Shown: positions 27,680-35,562 of the stretch, one piece after another
Layout of the letters: the number at the start of each line of letters is the position of its first letter
Position numbering within the stretch: position 1 is the first letter of the stretch
Source: CAWJLS01 sp963843755
GTDB taxonomy: Bacteria > Acidobacteriota > Thermoanaerobaculia > Multivoradales > DATKCC01
Reading direction: 5' to 3'
DNA length: 64,000 nt
Assembly: GCA_963843755.1 (NCBI GenBank)
Contig: CAWJLS010000004.1
Span: 124,001 to 188,000 of the forward strand
Position numbers and translations under genes: made by a program
Notes under the pieces: model-generated
Database searches by the model: none
Told to the model about the DNA's origin: nothing
The model's input: only the letters and a program-made list of their open reading frames with translations

Positions 27680-27707
27680 CGCGCCCCGCCCTTCGGGGTG
27701 GGGCGCG
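27680..27707. terminator. Second strong GC-rich hairpin
   Basis: CGCGCCCC (27680-27687) pairs with GGGGCGCG (27700-27707), extended by further pairs to a short TTC loop. There is no T-tract, so it may be a backup terminator, an mRNA-stabilising 3' structure, or a 5' structure of the next operon. Confidence 0.55.
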
Positions 27708-27873
27708 ACCCTCTGCGGGGACTGACGATCCCACCCGGCTACATGGCGAATGGCCAGTCAGATCTTGACCAAAATGGTGACGGATGGGCGGGTGGCCTCG
27801 CGAGGCTCGTTCGGAGCCTCCGTTTCAACCTCGCCGCGGACTCGTACAGACCGTTTCGAGACAGCGGACCCAG

Positions 27874-29991
27874 ATGGTGAGTCAGACGGCAGCAACCCAG
27901 GTGGGCGGCAGGTGGCCGTCCGCATCGACCAGCGCGTTGGTGCTGGCCTTGGGCCTGTCGTGCGCGCTGCCGGCCGCCGCGGTCGACCTCTCCGGGAGCG
28001 CCGAGATCGCCACGGGCTCGAGCGACATCGACGGCACCGACACCACGATCCTCGACCAGAGCTACCGCCTCGACCTGCGCCAGGTGTTGACCGAGTACCT
28101 CCAGCTCCGCTTCGGCTACAACTACCTGGACATCAGCCGGGACACGGCCGACGACGGGTTCGACCGGCGGGACCGCCGCCCCCGGCTGGAGCTGACCTAC
28201 CAGCGCCCCCGGCTGTCCGGCTCGTTGGCGCTCGAGCAGCAGCGCTCGAGCGGCACCGGCGGCGACCTCTCCCTCGACTCGATCCTCGGGCGGCTCTCCT
28301 GGCGTGCGACCGAGAAGATCGCCGTCAATCTCCATCTGCGTGACGAGACCCGCGCCTCGGACGTCGCCCTGTTCGGCCGGGACGCCAAGAGCCGGGAGGC
28401 GACCCTCGAGGCGGTGCGGCGCTCGCGCTGGTGGTCGGTCGGCACCTCCTTCGAGCGGCGCGAGCTGTCCAACGACCTCACCGGCCTCGATACCACGCAG
28501 GACCGCTACGAAGGGCGCCTGGACGCGGCCCACAGCTTCCTCGGCGGCAAGCTGGCGCTGGCCTTCGACTCGCGGATCAGCCGGGTGGAGCGGAGCTTCG
28601 ACATCCCGGCGGGCGCGGTGCTCGCCGAGCCGCTGCCGGCGGTCGAGGGGCTCTCGGCGGTCGACGTGAGCCCGGAGGATGGGGCGCTCGACGCGACCCC
28701 GGAGCTGATCGACGGCGAGCTCGACACGCCCAGCGCCCCGCCGGTCGACATCGGCGGCGCGTTCACCTTCCGCAACGTCGGCGTCGACGTCGGGCTGCTG
28801 CGGCCGGCCGACCAGCTCGAGATCACGGTCGACGCTCCGTCGGACCCGGGCCTCGTCTGGCGGGTCTACCACAGCGTGGACAACGTCCTCTGGCAGGAGA
28901 TCCCGGACGTGACGGTGGTCTGGGACGGCGACCTGCTGCGCTACGTCCTCCACTTCGCCCAGACCGCGGACCGCTACTTCAAGGCGGTCAACGTGACGGT
29001 CAACAGCGCCCCCGACGTCCAGGTGACCGAGATCCGGGCGCTGCTCACCACCGACAGCGCCGCCGCGCTCGCCGTCGACCGGGAGTCGACCTTCTACCAG
29101 GTGGACACGTCGATCCGGCTGCATCCCCATCCCCGGGTCTCGGCCGCGGTCACCGTGGGCACCGTCCACGACGAGGGGCAGGCGGGCTTCGTGCGCCAGC
29201 GCGACTACACCGACGACCACGCCGACGCCCAGGTCCAGGTCGACCTGCCGGCGCACTTCCGCGTCGACGCCCGCTACCGGTACCTCGACTTCGAGGATCG
29301 CATCGAGCCGTCCCTGGTGCGCACCGAGGAGACCACGACCGGCCGGCTCGGCTGGAGCCCGCTCGAGACGCTCTCCGCCGACCTGACCTACACCGTCCGG
29401 GACGAGAGCGACGAGAGCACGCTGCTGCGCTCCACCGAGACGCTCCGCTTCCACGTCGACAGCGAGCTGCTGCCGGGCCTGCGGCTCGACTCCCAGGTCG
29501 AGACGGCGACCCTCGACGAGCCGTTCTTCGACCGCAAGCGGGAAATCCTGTCGTGGCACGAGCTGGTCGAGGCCCAGGCGACCGCGAACCTGCTGGTCGC
29601 CGGCGGAATCTCCTACCAGCGCTACGACGGCGCCGACGGGGAGACGCTCTACGAGTCCCGCGACCTACGGCTCCGCACCACCTGGCGGGCGACTCCCTAC
29701 CTGGTGCTCGGCGGCGACTGGAGCGTCAACGAGAACCTCGACAAGAACACCGTGCGCCAGAGCTACAACCTCTCCTACAGCCCCGGGACGCGCCTGACCC
29801 TGAACGCCGCCTACCAGGAGCTTGAGGACCGGGATCTGCGCACGATCCAAACCGGTGTCGGCAGTGCGACCTATCGCCTGAACGATCACTTCAACCTGTT
29901 CGCCAGCTACACCACTTCCAGCCTCGACGAGATCGCTGGCGACGGCCGGACGATCAAGACGCTGCGCATGGGCATCCGGCTGTTCTTCTGA
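27874..29991 (+). CDS. Large outer-membrane beta-barrel protein of the nanowire locus
   Basis: 705 residues from the ATG at 27874, which sits at the normal distance before a signal peptide (ALVLALGLSCALPAAA); an upstream in-frame ATG gives an unlikely basic leader. The mature protein consists of many alternating amphipathic strands (DQSYRLDLRQVLTEYLQLRF, SLALEQQRSSG, RLTLNAAYQEL), a mid-protein insert with turn-rich sequence (about 255-400) and the typical barrel end IKTLRMGIRLFF with C-terminal Phe. It has no CxxCH. I do not recognise it as MtrB/PioB. First gene of the operon that follows the six-haem cytochrome; by position it may be the pore through which the filament or electrons pass. 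Confidence 0.8.
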   Translation: MVSQTAATQVGGRWPSASTSALVLALGLSCALPAAAVDLSGSAEIATGSSDIDGTDTTILDQSYRLDLRQVLTEYLQLRFGYNYLDISRDTADDGFDRRDRRPRLELTYQRPRLSGSLALEQQRSSGTGGDLSLDSILGRLSWRATEKIAVNLHLRDETRASDVALFGRDAKSREATLEAVRRSRWWSVGTSFERRELSNDLTGLDTTQDRYEGRLDAAHSFLGGKLALAFDSRISRVERSFDIPAGAVLAEPLPAVEGLSAVDVSPEDGALDATPELIDGELDTPSAPPVDIGGAFTFRNVGVDVGLLRPADQLEITVDAPSDPGLVWRVYHSVDNVLWQEIPDVTVVWDGDLLRYVLHFAQTADRYFKAVNVTVNSAPDVQVTEIRALLTTDSAAALAVDRESTFYQVDTSIRLHPHPRVSAAVTVGTVHDEGQAGFVRQRDYTDDHADAQVQVDLPAHFRVDARYRYLDFEDRIEPSLVRTEETTTGRLGWSPLETLSADLTYTVRDESDESTLLRSTETLRFHVDSELLPGLRLDSQVETATLDEPFFDRKREILSWHELVEAQATANLLVAGGISYQRYDGADGETLYESRDLRLRTTWRATPYLVLGGDWSVNENLDKNTVRQSYNLSYSPGTRLTLNAAYQELEDRDLRTIQTGVGSATYRLNDHFNLFASYTTSSLDEIAGDGRTIKTLRMGIRLFF

Positions 29992-30010
29992 TGCGGCTCG
30001 GAGGAGGATC

Positions 30011-30598
30011 ATGAAACTGACACACCACCGCGGTCTGCTCTCTCTGGCGTGCCTGGCCTGTGTCCTCGCGGTCGCCGGCTGCCGCAGCACGGCGCCGCCG
30101 GCGACCGAGTTCACCAACCCCAAGTTCAACTTCGGCTTCGTCGAGCGGGTGGCGGTGCTGCCGTTCGAGAACCTGTCGACCGACCGGCAGGCCGGAGCCC
30201 GCGCGACGCGGCTGACGATCACGGAGCTGCTGGCGACCGGCGCGGTCGACGTGGTCGAGCCGGGCGAGGTGCAGGCGGCCCTCGGCGAGTTCGGCACCCG
30301 GGTCACCGAGCCGAGCGTCGCCCAGGCGGTCACCCTCGGCAAGACGCTCAACGTCCAGGCGCTGATCCTGGGGACCGTCACCGAATCGAGCACGCAGCGC
30401 TCGGGCGGCGTGGTGATCCCGGTCGTCAGCCTGGACGTGCGCATGGTGGAGACCGAGACCGGCGCCACCGTCTGGGCCGGCAGCGCGACCGAGAAGGGCG
30501 CGTCGATGGCCGCCCGGGTCCTCGGAACCACCGGCGAGCCGGTCACCGAAACCACGCGGCGCGCCGTGCGCACCGTCCTCGACACCTTGATCCACTAG
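30011..30598 (+). CDS. CsgG/GNA1162-like lipoprotein
   Basis: 195 residues. Lipoprotein signal peptide with Cys24 in LAVAGC. The mature part has the fold signature of CsgG, GNA1162 and related proteins: RVAVLPFENLSTDRQAG, LTITELLATGAVDVVEPGEV, a predicted helix, LILGTVTE and VSLDVRMVETETGATVWAGS. CsgG forms the export pore for curli; relatives act in periplasmic or outer-membrane assembly. It lies between the beta-barrel gene and a second protein of similar type. A role in filament assembly is inference. Confidence 0.8.
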   Translation: MKLTHHRGLLSLACLACVLAVAGCRSTAPPATEFTNPKFNFGFVERVAVLPFENLSTDRQAGARATRLTITELLATGAVDVVEPGEVQAALGEFGTRVTEPSVAQAVTLGKTLNVQALILGTVTESSTQRSGGVVIPVVSLDVRMVETETGATVWAGSATEKGASMAARVLGTTGEPVTETTRRAVRTVLDTLIH

Positions 30599-30624
30599 CC
30601 GATCGACCGTTCCCGGAGCTCACC

Positions 30625-31764
30625 GTGCCGCGCCGCCGCCCACTCGCCACTCTCCTGGCCCCGAGTCTCGTTCCGCTCTTGGTCGGGACCCTGGCCGGAG
30701 CCTTCGCCGTGGTCGCCGCCCCGGCGGCGGCAGCCTTGGCGCAGGCGCGGCTCGCCGTGGCGCCGGTCCAGGACCGGGTCGGCGACCCCACGGCGGTGGC
30801 CGCCGTGAGCGAGCCGCTTCGCCAGGTGCTGGCGGCGGAGTACGACCTGGTCGACGCCTCCACCCTGCGCGACGCCCTGCGCGCCGGCCGCCTGCGGGAG
30901 GTCGACGCGGCGACCCCGGAGGAGCTGGCCCGCGTCGGCCGGGCCACCGGCGCCGAGCTGCTGCTCTCGACCACCCTCCACCGGGTGTACGACACGCCGC
31001 CGCCCCGCCTGGCGCTCTCGGCCCGCCTCTACTCCCTGGCCGACGGCCGGCTGGTGTGGAGCGGGTTCGCGGCCGCCAGCGGCCTCGATCACCGGGGCGT
31101 GCTCGAGCTCGGGGTGATCGATGCGCTCGACCCGCTGGCCGCGCGCCTGGTGCGCCGGCTCCTGGGGACCCTGTCCGAGGCCGGCGCGGACGGCGTCCAC
31201 TCCGGGGCGGCCCGCAGGACCCGCCCGCATGCTCGGGCCGCCGGGCTCGGCACGGTCGCCCTCGTGCCGCTGTCGAGCGTCACGGAGCGCGCCGGCACCG
31301 CGGCGGCGGCCGAGGTCACCGAGATCGTCCGGGCCGAGCTCTTCCGCCAGGGCGTCGCCACGGTGTCGCCCGGGGCGGTCACCGACACTCTGCGCCGGCA
31401 CCGGCTGTTCGCCTGGGGCGGCGTCGACGGCGCCAGCCGCGACGCCCTGGGACGGGCGACCGGCGCGCGCTTCGTCCTGACCGGTTCGGTGGAGTCTTAC
31501 GAGGTCGGCGGCGTCGCCCTCGAGCCGGAGCCCCACGTGACGGTCGCGCTCCGCCTGATCGATTGCCAGACCGGCCGCATCGTCTGGACCGGCGCACGCG
31601 ACCGGCGGGGCTGGGACGGTCTGGACCTCTTCCACCTCGGCAGGACCTACACGCGGGCTCAGCTCGCGCAACAGATCACTCATCGCCTGGTCACCCGGCT
31701 GCTCGACGAACAGGACGAGCAGCGGGGCTCCCGGACGTTTCGCTTGGAAGGCAGAACACCATGA
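30625..31764 (+). CDS. Exported protein with two CsgG-like domains
   Basis: 379 residues from a GTG at 30625 with GGAG just upstream; the frame is open further upstream only as a shadow of the previous gene. A signal peptide (LAGAFAVVAAPAAAALAQA) precedes two copies of the CsgG-like pattern: LAVAPVQDRVGDP ... GAELLLSTTLHRV ... LSARLYSLADGRLVWSGF and TVALVPLSSVTERAG ... ARFVLTGSVESYE ... VALRLIDCQTGRIVWTGA. It is therefore a double-domain relative of the preceding lipoprotein. Its stop overlaps the prolyl isomerase start by 4 bases (ATGA). Confidence 0.78.
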   Translation: MPRRRPLATLLAPSLVPLLVGTLAGAFAVVAAPAAAALAQARLAVAPVQDRVGDPTAVAAVSEPLRQVLAAEYDLVDASTLRDALRAGRLREVDAATPEELARVGRATGAELLLSTTLHRVYDTPPPRLALSARLYSLADGRLVWSGFAAASGLDHRGVLELGVIDALDPLAARLVRRLLGTLSEAGADGVHSGAARRTRPHARAAGLGTVALVPLSSVTERAGTAAAAEVTEIVRAELFRQGVATVSPGAVTDTLRRHRLFAWGGVDGASRDALGRATGARFVLTGSVESYEVGGVALEPEPHVTVALRLIDCQTGRIVWTGARDRRGWDGLDLFHLGRTYTRAQLAQQITHRLVTRLLDEQDEQRGSRTFRLEGRTP

Positions 31765-33569
31765 GCCACCTCGCCCTGTCCCTCCATCGGTCATTCCGCG
31801 CGTCGTTTCGCCGGTCTTCGGCCGCGGGCCTCACCCTTCTGCTCGTCGCGCTCCTGGCGCCGTTCGGCGGTAGAGCCCAAGCCGCCGAGGCGACCGCGGC
31901 GCGGTCGGCGCCCTCCTCGAACGCGTCGGATGCCGTCCTCGCCGAGGTCAACGGCCAGCCGGTCTACGTCGAGATGCTGGAGCGCCGGCTCGGCGCGATG
32001 CACAGCGGCATCTCCAAGGCGCAGCGTTCGGTGCCGAACCTCGACCAGCTCATGTTCCGGCTGGTCAACGACACCCTGCTCGCCCAGGAAGCGCGGGCCC
32101 TCGGCATGGACCAGGACGACTCGATCCGCTCCCAGATCGAGACCGAGCGGCGCCGGCTGGCGACCAAACAGCTCGAGCGCGACGAGATCTGGAAACCGGC
32201 CGTCGCCACGGAGCAGGAGATCCGGTCGGCCTACGCCCAGGAGTACCGCCGGGTCACGCTGCGGGTGATCACGGTCTACAAGGAGGACGAGGCCAAGGAT
32301 CTCCTCGCCAAGCTCCAGGGCGGCGCCGACTTCGCCGCCGTGGCCAAGGAGAGCTCGGTCGACCCCTACAAGCTCCGGGGCGGGCTGGTGGAGGATCTGC
32401 CGAAGATCGACCTCCAGCGCGAGATCGCCGACGTGGCGTTCGACCAGCAGCCCGGCAAGGTGTTCGGGCCGGTGCGGACCGACATCGGCTGGTCGGTGAT
32501 CCGTGTCGAGAGCTTCCAGGCGGCGGACCAGTCCAAGCTCGACGAGCGCGAGAGCGACATCCGCGACATGGTGCGGGTGCGCAAGGCCGAGAGTCTGCGC
32601 GCCGCCCTGGCGACGAAGCTCCGGCAGAAGCACCCGGTGACCATCGACCGGGAGGCTCTCGCCTCGATCGTGCCCGAGCGCCAGACCGACGGCCGGCTGC
32701 TGCCGAAGGTGGCGAAGCCGGGCGCCGCCGTCGTCCGCATCGGCACCGGTGGGAACGAGGTGATCACCGCCGGCGAGCTCGCCGGCGACCTCAAGTTCCG
32801 CTGGAAGGGCATCCGCAACGAGGAGGTGGCCACCGCCGCCATGCCGATCCTGCTCGAGAAGAAGATCGAGGAGCGGCTGGTCCAGGTCGAGGCCCTGGCC
32901 CGCGGCCTCGGCGACACGCCGGTGGTCCAGCGCGAGCTCGACGCCCTCGAGACCGAGAAGCTGGTCAGCCGCTACCTCAAGGAGGTGGTGGCCAAGGAGG
33001 TGAAGATCGAGCCCGACGAGATCCGCGCCTACTACGACCAGCACCCGGACCGCTTCCGCCGCCCACCGCGCGTCCACGTGAGCCAGCTCACCGTCGCGGA
33101 CGAGAAGACCGCCGAGGATCTCAAGAAGATGCTCGCCCAGGGCGCCGACTTCACCTGGCTGGCGCGCCAGCACTCGATCGACCGGTTCAAGGACCAGGGC
33201 GGCGAGCGCGGCTGGCTCTACCCGCGGCCGGACACCGACTCCCTGAGCGACCAGCTCCTGGCGGCCTCGTCCGGCGACGTGCTCGGCCCCTTGGGCGGCG
33301 CCGGCAACTGGACCCTGGTCAGGATCAACAGCAAGGAGAGCCAGGACCCGTACCCGTTCGACCAGGTCTCCGGCAACGTGCGGGCCACCCTGTTCCAGGA
33401 AAAGTTCTCCAAGGTGCTCGACCGGTTCATCACGACCCTGCGGAGCCGCTCGGAGATCACCATCCACGAAGACGTCCTGGGGAGCCTGCGGATCACCGGC
33501 AGGCGGGACGAGTCGGAGGCTTCGGAGACGCCGGCCGGCTCGACCGGTCATGGCGGCCATCCGGGTTGA
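31761..33569 (+). CDS. Periplasmic prolyl isomerase/chaperone with two parvulin domains (SurA-like)
   Basis: 602 residues, ATG overlapping the upstream stop. Signal peptide (GLTLLLVALLAPFGGRAQA), then a SurA-type helical N-terminal region (LAEVNGQPVYVEMLERRL, FRLVNDTLLAQEARALGMDQ). Parvulin domain 1 is near 164-250 (LQGGADFAAVAKESSVDP ... GKVFGPVRTDIGWSVIRVE) and domain 2 near 436-525 (LAQGADFTWLARQHSIDR ... GDVLGPLGGAGNWTLVRI). A helical stretch with FRWKGIRNEEVATAAMPILL separates them. SurA-like proteins help barrels and secreted proteins fold. In this operon likely clients are the barrel, the haem proteins or the filament subunit. Confidence 0.9.
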   Translation: MSHLALSLHRSFRASFRRSSAAGLTLLLVALLAPFGGRAQAAEATAARSAPSSNASDAVLAEVNGQPVYVEMLERRLGAMHSGISKAQRSVPNLDQLMFRLVNDTLLAQEARALGMDQDDSIRSQIETERRRLATKQLERDEIWKPAVATEQEIRSAYAQEYRRVTLRVITVYKEDEAKDLLAKLQGGADFAAVAKESSVDPYKLRGGLVEDLPKIDLQREIADVAFDQQPGKVFGPVRTDIGWSVIRVESFQAADQSKLDERESDIRDMVRVRKAESLRAALATKLRQKHPVTIDREALASIVPERQTDGRLLPKVAKPGAAVVRIGTGGNEVITAGELAGDLKFRWKGIRNEEVATAAMPILLEKKIEERLVQVEALARGLGDTPVVQRELDALETEKLVSRYLKEVVAKEVKIEPDEIRAYYDQHPDRFRRPPRVHVSQLTVADEKTAEDLKKMLAQGADFTWLARQHSIDRFKDQGGERGWLYPRPDTDSLSDQLLAASSGDVLGPLGGAGNWTLVRINSKESQDPYPFDQVSGNVRATLFQEKFSKVLDRFITTLRSRSEITIHEDVLGSLRITGRRDESEASETPAGSTGHGGHPG

Positions 33570-33585
33570 GAGGGGGGACGGTGCG

Positions 33586-35562
33586 ATGAAGACCATGCTC
33601 AGATGGATCGGGTCTCGCGGACGGCGGCTGCCGGTGCTGGCGGGCCTGCTGCTGCTGGTGGCGATCGTCTGTTTCGTCACGGCGTCGAGCGCCCAGCTCC
33701 AGCGCGGCGGCCGGTTCGAGCGCGGAAGCCGCTGCCTCGACTGCCACGAAGGGGTCGGGCAGGGGGTCTCCGTGCCCCACGAGCCGCTGGTTCAAGGCGA
33801 CTGCACGGCGTGCCACAAGCCCCACGGCCTGGTCGGCGCGCTGCGGCTCCAGAAGGAGGAGCCGGCGCTGTGCTACGACTGCCACGACCGGGCGAAGCTC
33901 GGCCTGTCGGCGGAGGGCGGGGAGGCCCACCGGCATCCGGGGGTCGAGAAGTGCTCGTCGTGCCACGACCCCCACGGCTCGAACCACCCGGCGATTCTGT
34001 CCGAGGCGCAGCCGGCGCTCTGCCTGCAGTGCCACAAGGGGTCGGAGTTCGAAGGCAAGGTGGCCCACCAGCCGGCGACCGGTGACTGCACGAGCTGCCA
34101 CCAGCCCCACGCCGCGGCCCAGCCGGCCCTGCTGGCCCAGCCCCAGGCCGCGCTCTGCGCCACCTGCCACGACGGCTCGAACGGCTTCGCCGACGAGCAC
34201 GAAGGCCTGTCGGTGGCCGGCGCCGACTGCAGCCGGTGCCATCAGCCGCACACCGCGCCGAGCCCGAAGCTGCTCCAGGCGTCGGTCCACCCGGAGCTCG
34301 AGTGCGCGGTCTGCCACGACACCGGCAAGCCCGCCGCGGCCCCGGCGGGAGGCGCGGAGGTCTGCCTCCAGTGCCACGAGAAGCCGTCGGGCGACGAGGC
34401 CTCGGTCCACCCGCCGGTGGCCGAGGGCGCATGCCTCGACTGCCACGATCCCCACACCTCGGCCAACCGGCCGTTGCTGGTCGCCCCGGAGCGCGAGCTC
34501 TGCACGACCTGCCACGACGACGTCGGCAAGAGCTTGGCGATGCCCAACGCCCACCCGGCGGCGACCGAGGCGTGCACCAACTGCCACCAGGGCCACGCGA
34601 GCGACCACAAGATGCTCCTCTCCGCCGAGCCGCGCGCGCTGTGCGTCACCTGTCACGACGACCCGGCCGACAGCGGCGCCCAGGTGATCCACGAACCGGC
34701 GACCATGGACTGCACCGCCTGCCACCAGCCCCACGGCACCGGCCGGCCGGCGATGCTCCTGGCCCGCCAGGACGAGCTGTGCGGCCAGTGCCACCCCGGC
34801 GTCGGCGCCCGCTCCGGCCTGCCGGTGGTCCACGCGCCGGTCGCCCAGGGCCGCTGCTCGAGCTGCCACGAGCCCCACGCCGGCGCCAAGGAGCTGCTCA
34901 AGGCGGCGGAGCCCGAGCTGTGCGCCCAGTGCCACGGACCGATGCTCGCGTCCGCCGCGAAGCTGCCGCAGCACGAGCCGTTCAAGGACGGTGAGTGCTC
35001 GACCTGCCACGTGCCCCACGCCTCGGCCCAGCCCGGGCTGCTGTCGGCCCCGACCGGTGAGGTCTGTGCCCAGTGCCACGACGTGCCGACGGCCGCGCCG
35101 GCGGGCGGCTCGAGCCATCCACCGGCCGCGAAGGGCGACTGCACCGCCTGCCATCAGCCCCACGCGTCGGAGAACCAGCCCTTCCTGCGGGCGCCGCTCC
35201 GGGCGCTGTGCACGAGCTGCCACCCCGCGATCGAGACGCAGCTCACCACCGAGAACCCCCACGGCCCCGCCGTGGAGCCGGACGGCTGCATCACCTGTCA
35301 CGGCGCCCACATGACCCGCAACCACGACCTGCTCCAGCAGCCGGTCGCCGACACCTGCCTGACGTGCCACGACGGGGACTCCAAGGAGTTCGCCGCCAAG
35401 CACCTGGGGCTGCCGGCGAAGACCCTCGACTGCGCGAGCTGCCACGATCCCCACGCCTCGAAGCTGGCCGGGATGCTCCTGCCACAGGTTCATCCGCCCT
35501 TCGCCGAAGGCGATTGCACCGTCTGCCACCAGGCGCCCGTCTCCAAGGGAGGTGCCCAGTGA
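33586..35562 (+). CDS. 26-haem doubled-CXXCH multihaem cytochrome
   Basis: 658 residues from the ATG at 33586 behind a G-rich ribosome site. An N-terminal hydrophobic segment (LPVLAGLLLLVAIVCFVTAS) is either a signal peptide or an anchor. From about residue 50 to the end I count 26 CxxCH motifs in a regular doubled-CXXCH repeat, mostly paired as GxCxxCHxPH then ...LCxxCH, about 22-27 residues apart, with extra His residues (VHxP, HEP) able to act as second ligands. Nearly all of the protein is haem repeat, so it should form a long string of haems. It is followed with a 4-base overlap by a 16-haem relative. A periplasmic wire between inner membrane and the outer-membrane system is the likely role. 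Confidence 0.92.
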   Translation: MKTMLRWIGSRGRRLPVLAGLLLLVAIVCFVTASSAQLQRGGRFERGSRCLDCHEGVGQGVSVPHEPLVQGDCTACHKPHGLVGALRLQKEEPALCYDCHDRAKLGLSAEGGEAHRHPGVEKCSSCHDPHGSNHPAILSEAQPALCLQCHKGSEFEGKVAHQPATGDCTSCHQPHAAAQPALLAQPQAALCATCHDGSNGFADEHEGLSVAGADCSRCHQPHTAPSPKLLQASVHPELECAVCHDTGKPAAAPAGGAEVCLQCHEKPSGDEASVHPPVAEGACLDCHDPHTSANRPLLVAPERELCTTCHDDVGKSLAMPNAHPAATEACTNCHQGHASDHKMLLSAEPRALCVTCHDDPADSGAQVIHEPATMDCTACHQPHGTGRPAMLLARQDELCGQCHPGVGARSGLPVVHAPVAQGRCSSCHEPHAGAKELLKAAEPELCAQCHGPMLASAAKLPQHEPFKDGECSTCHVPHASAQPGLLSAPTGEVCAQCHDVPTAAPAGGSSHPPAAKGDCTACHQPHASENQPFLRAPLRALCTSCHPAIETQLTTENPHGPAVEPDGCITCHGAHMTRNHDLLQQPVADTCLTCHDGDSKEFAAKHLGLPAKTLDCASCHDPHASKLAGMLLPQVHPPFAEGDCTVCHQAPVSKGGAQ

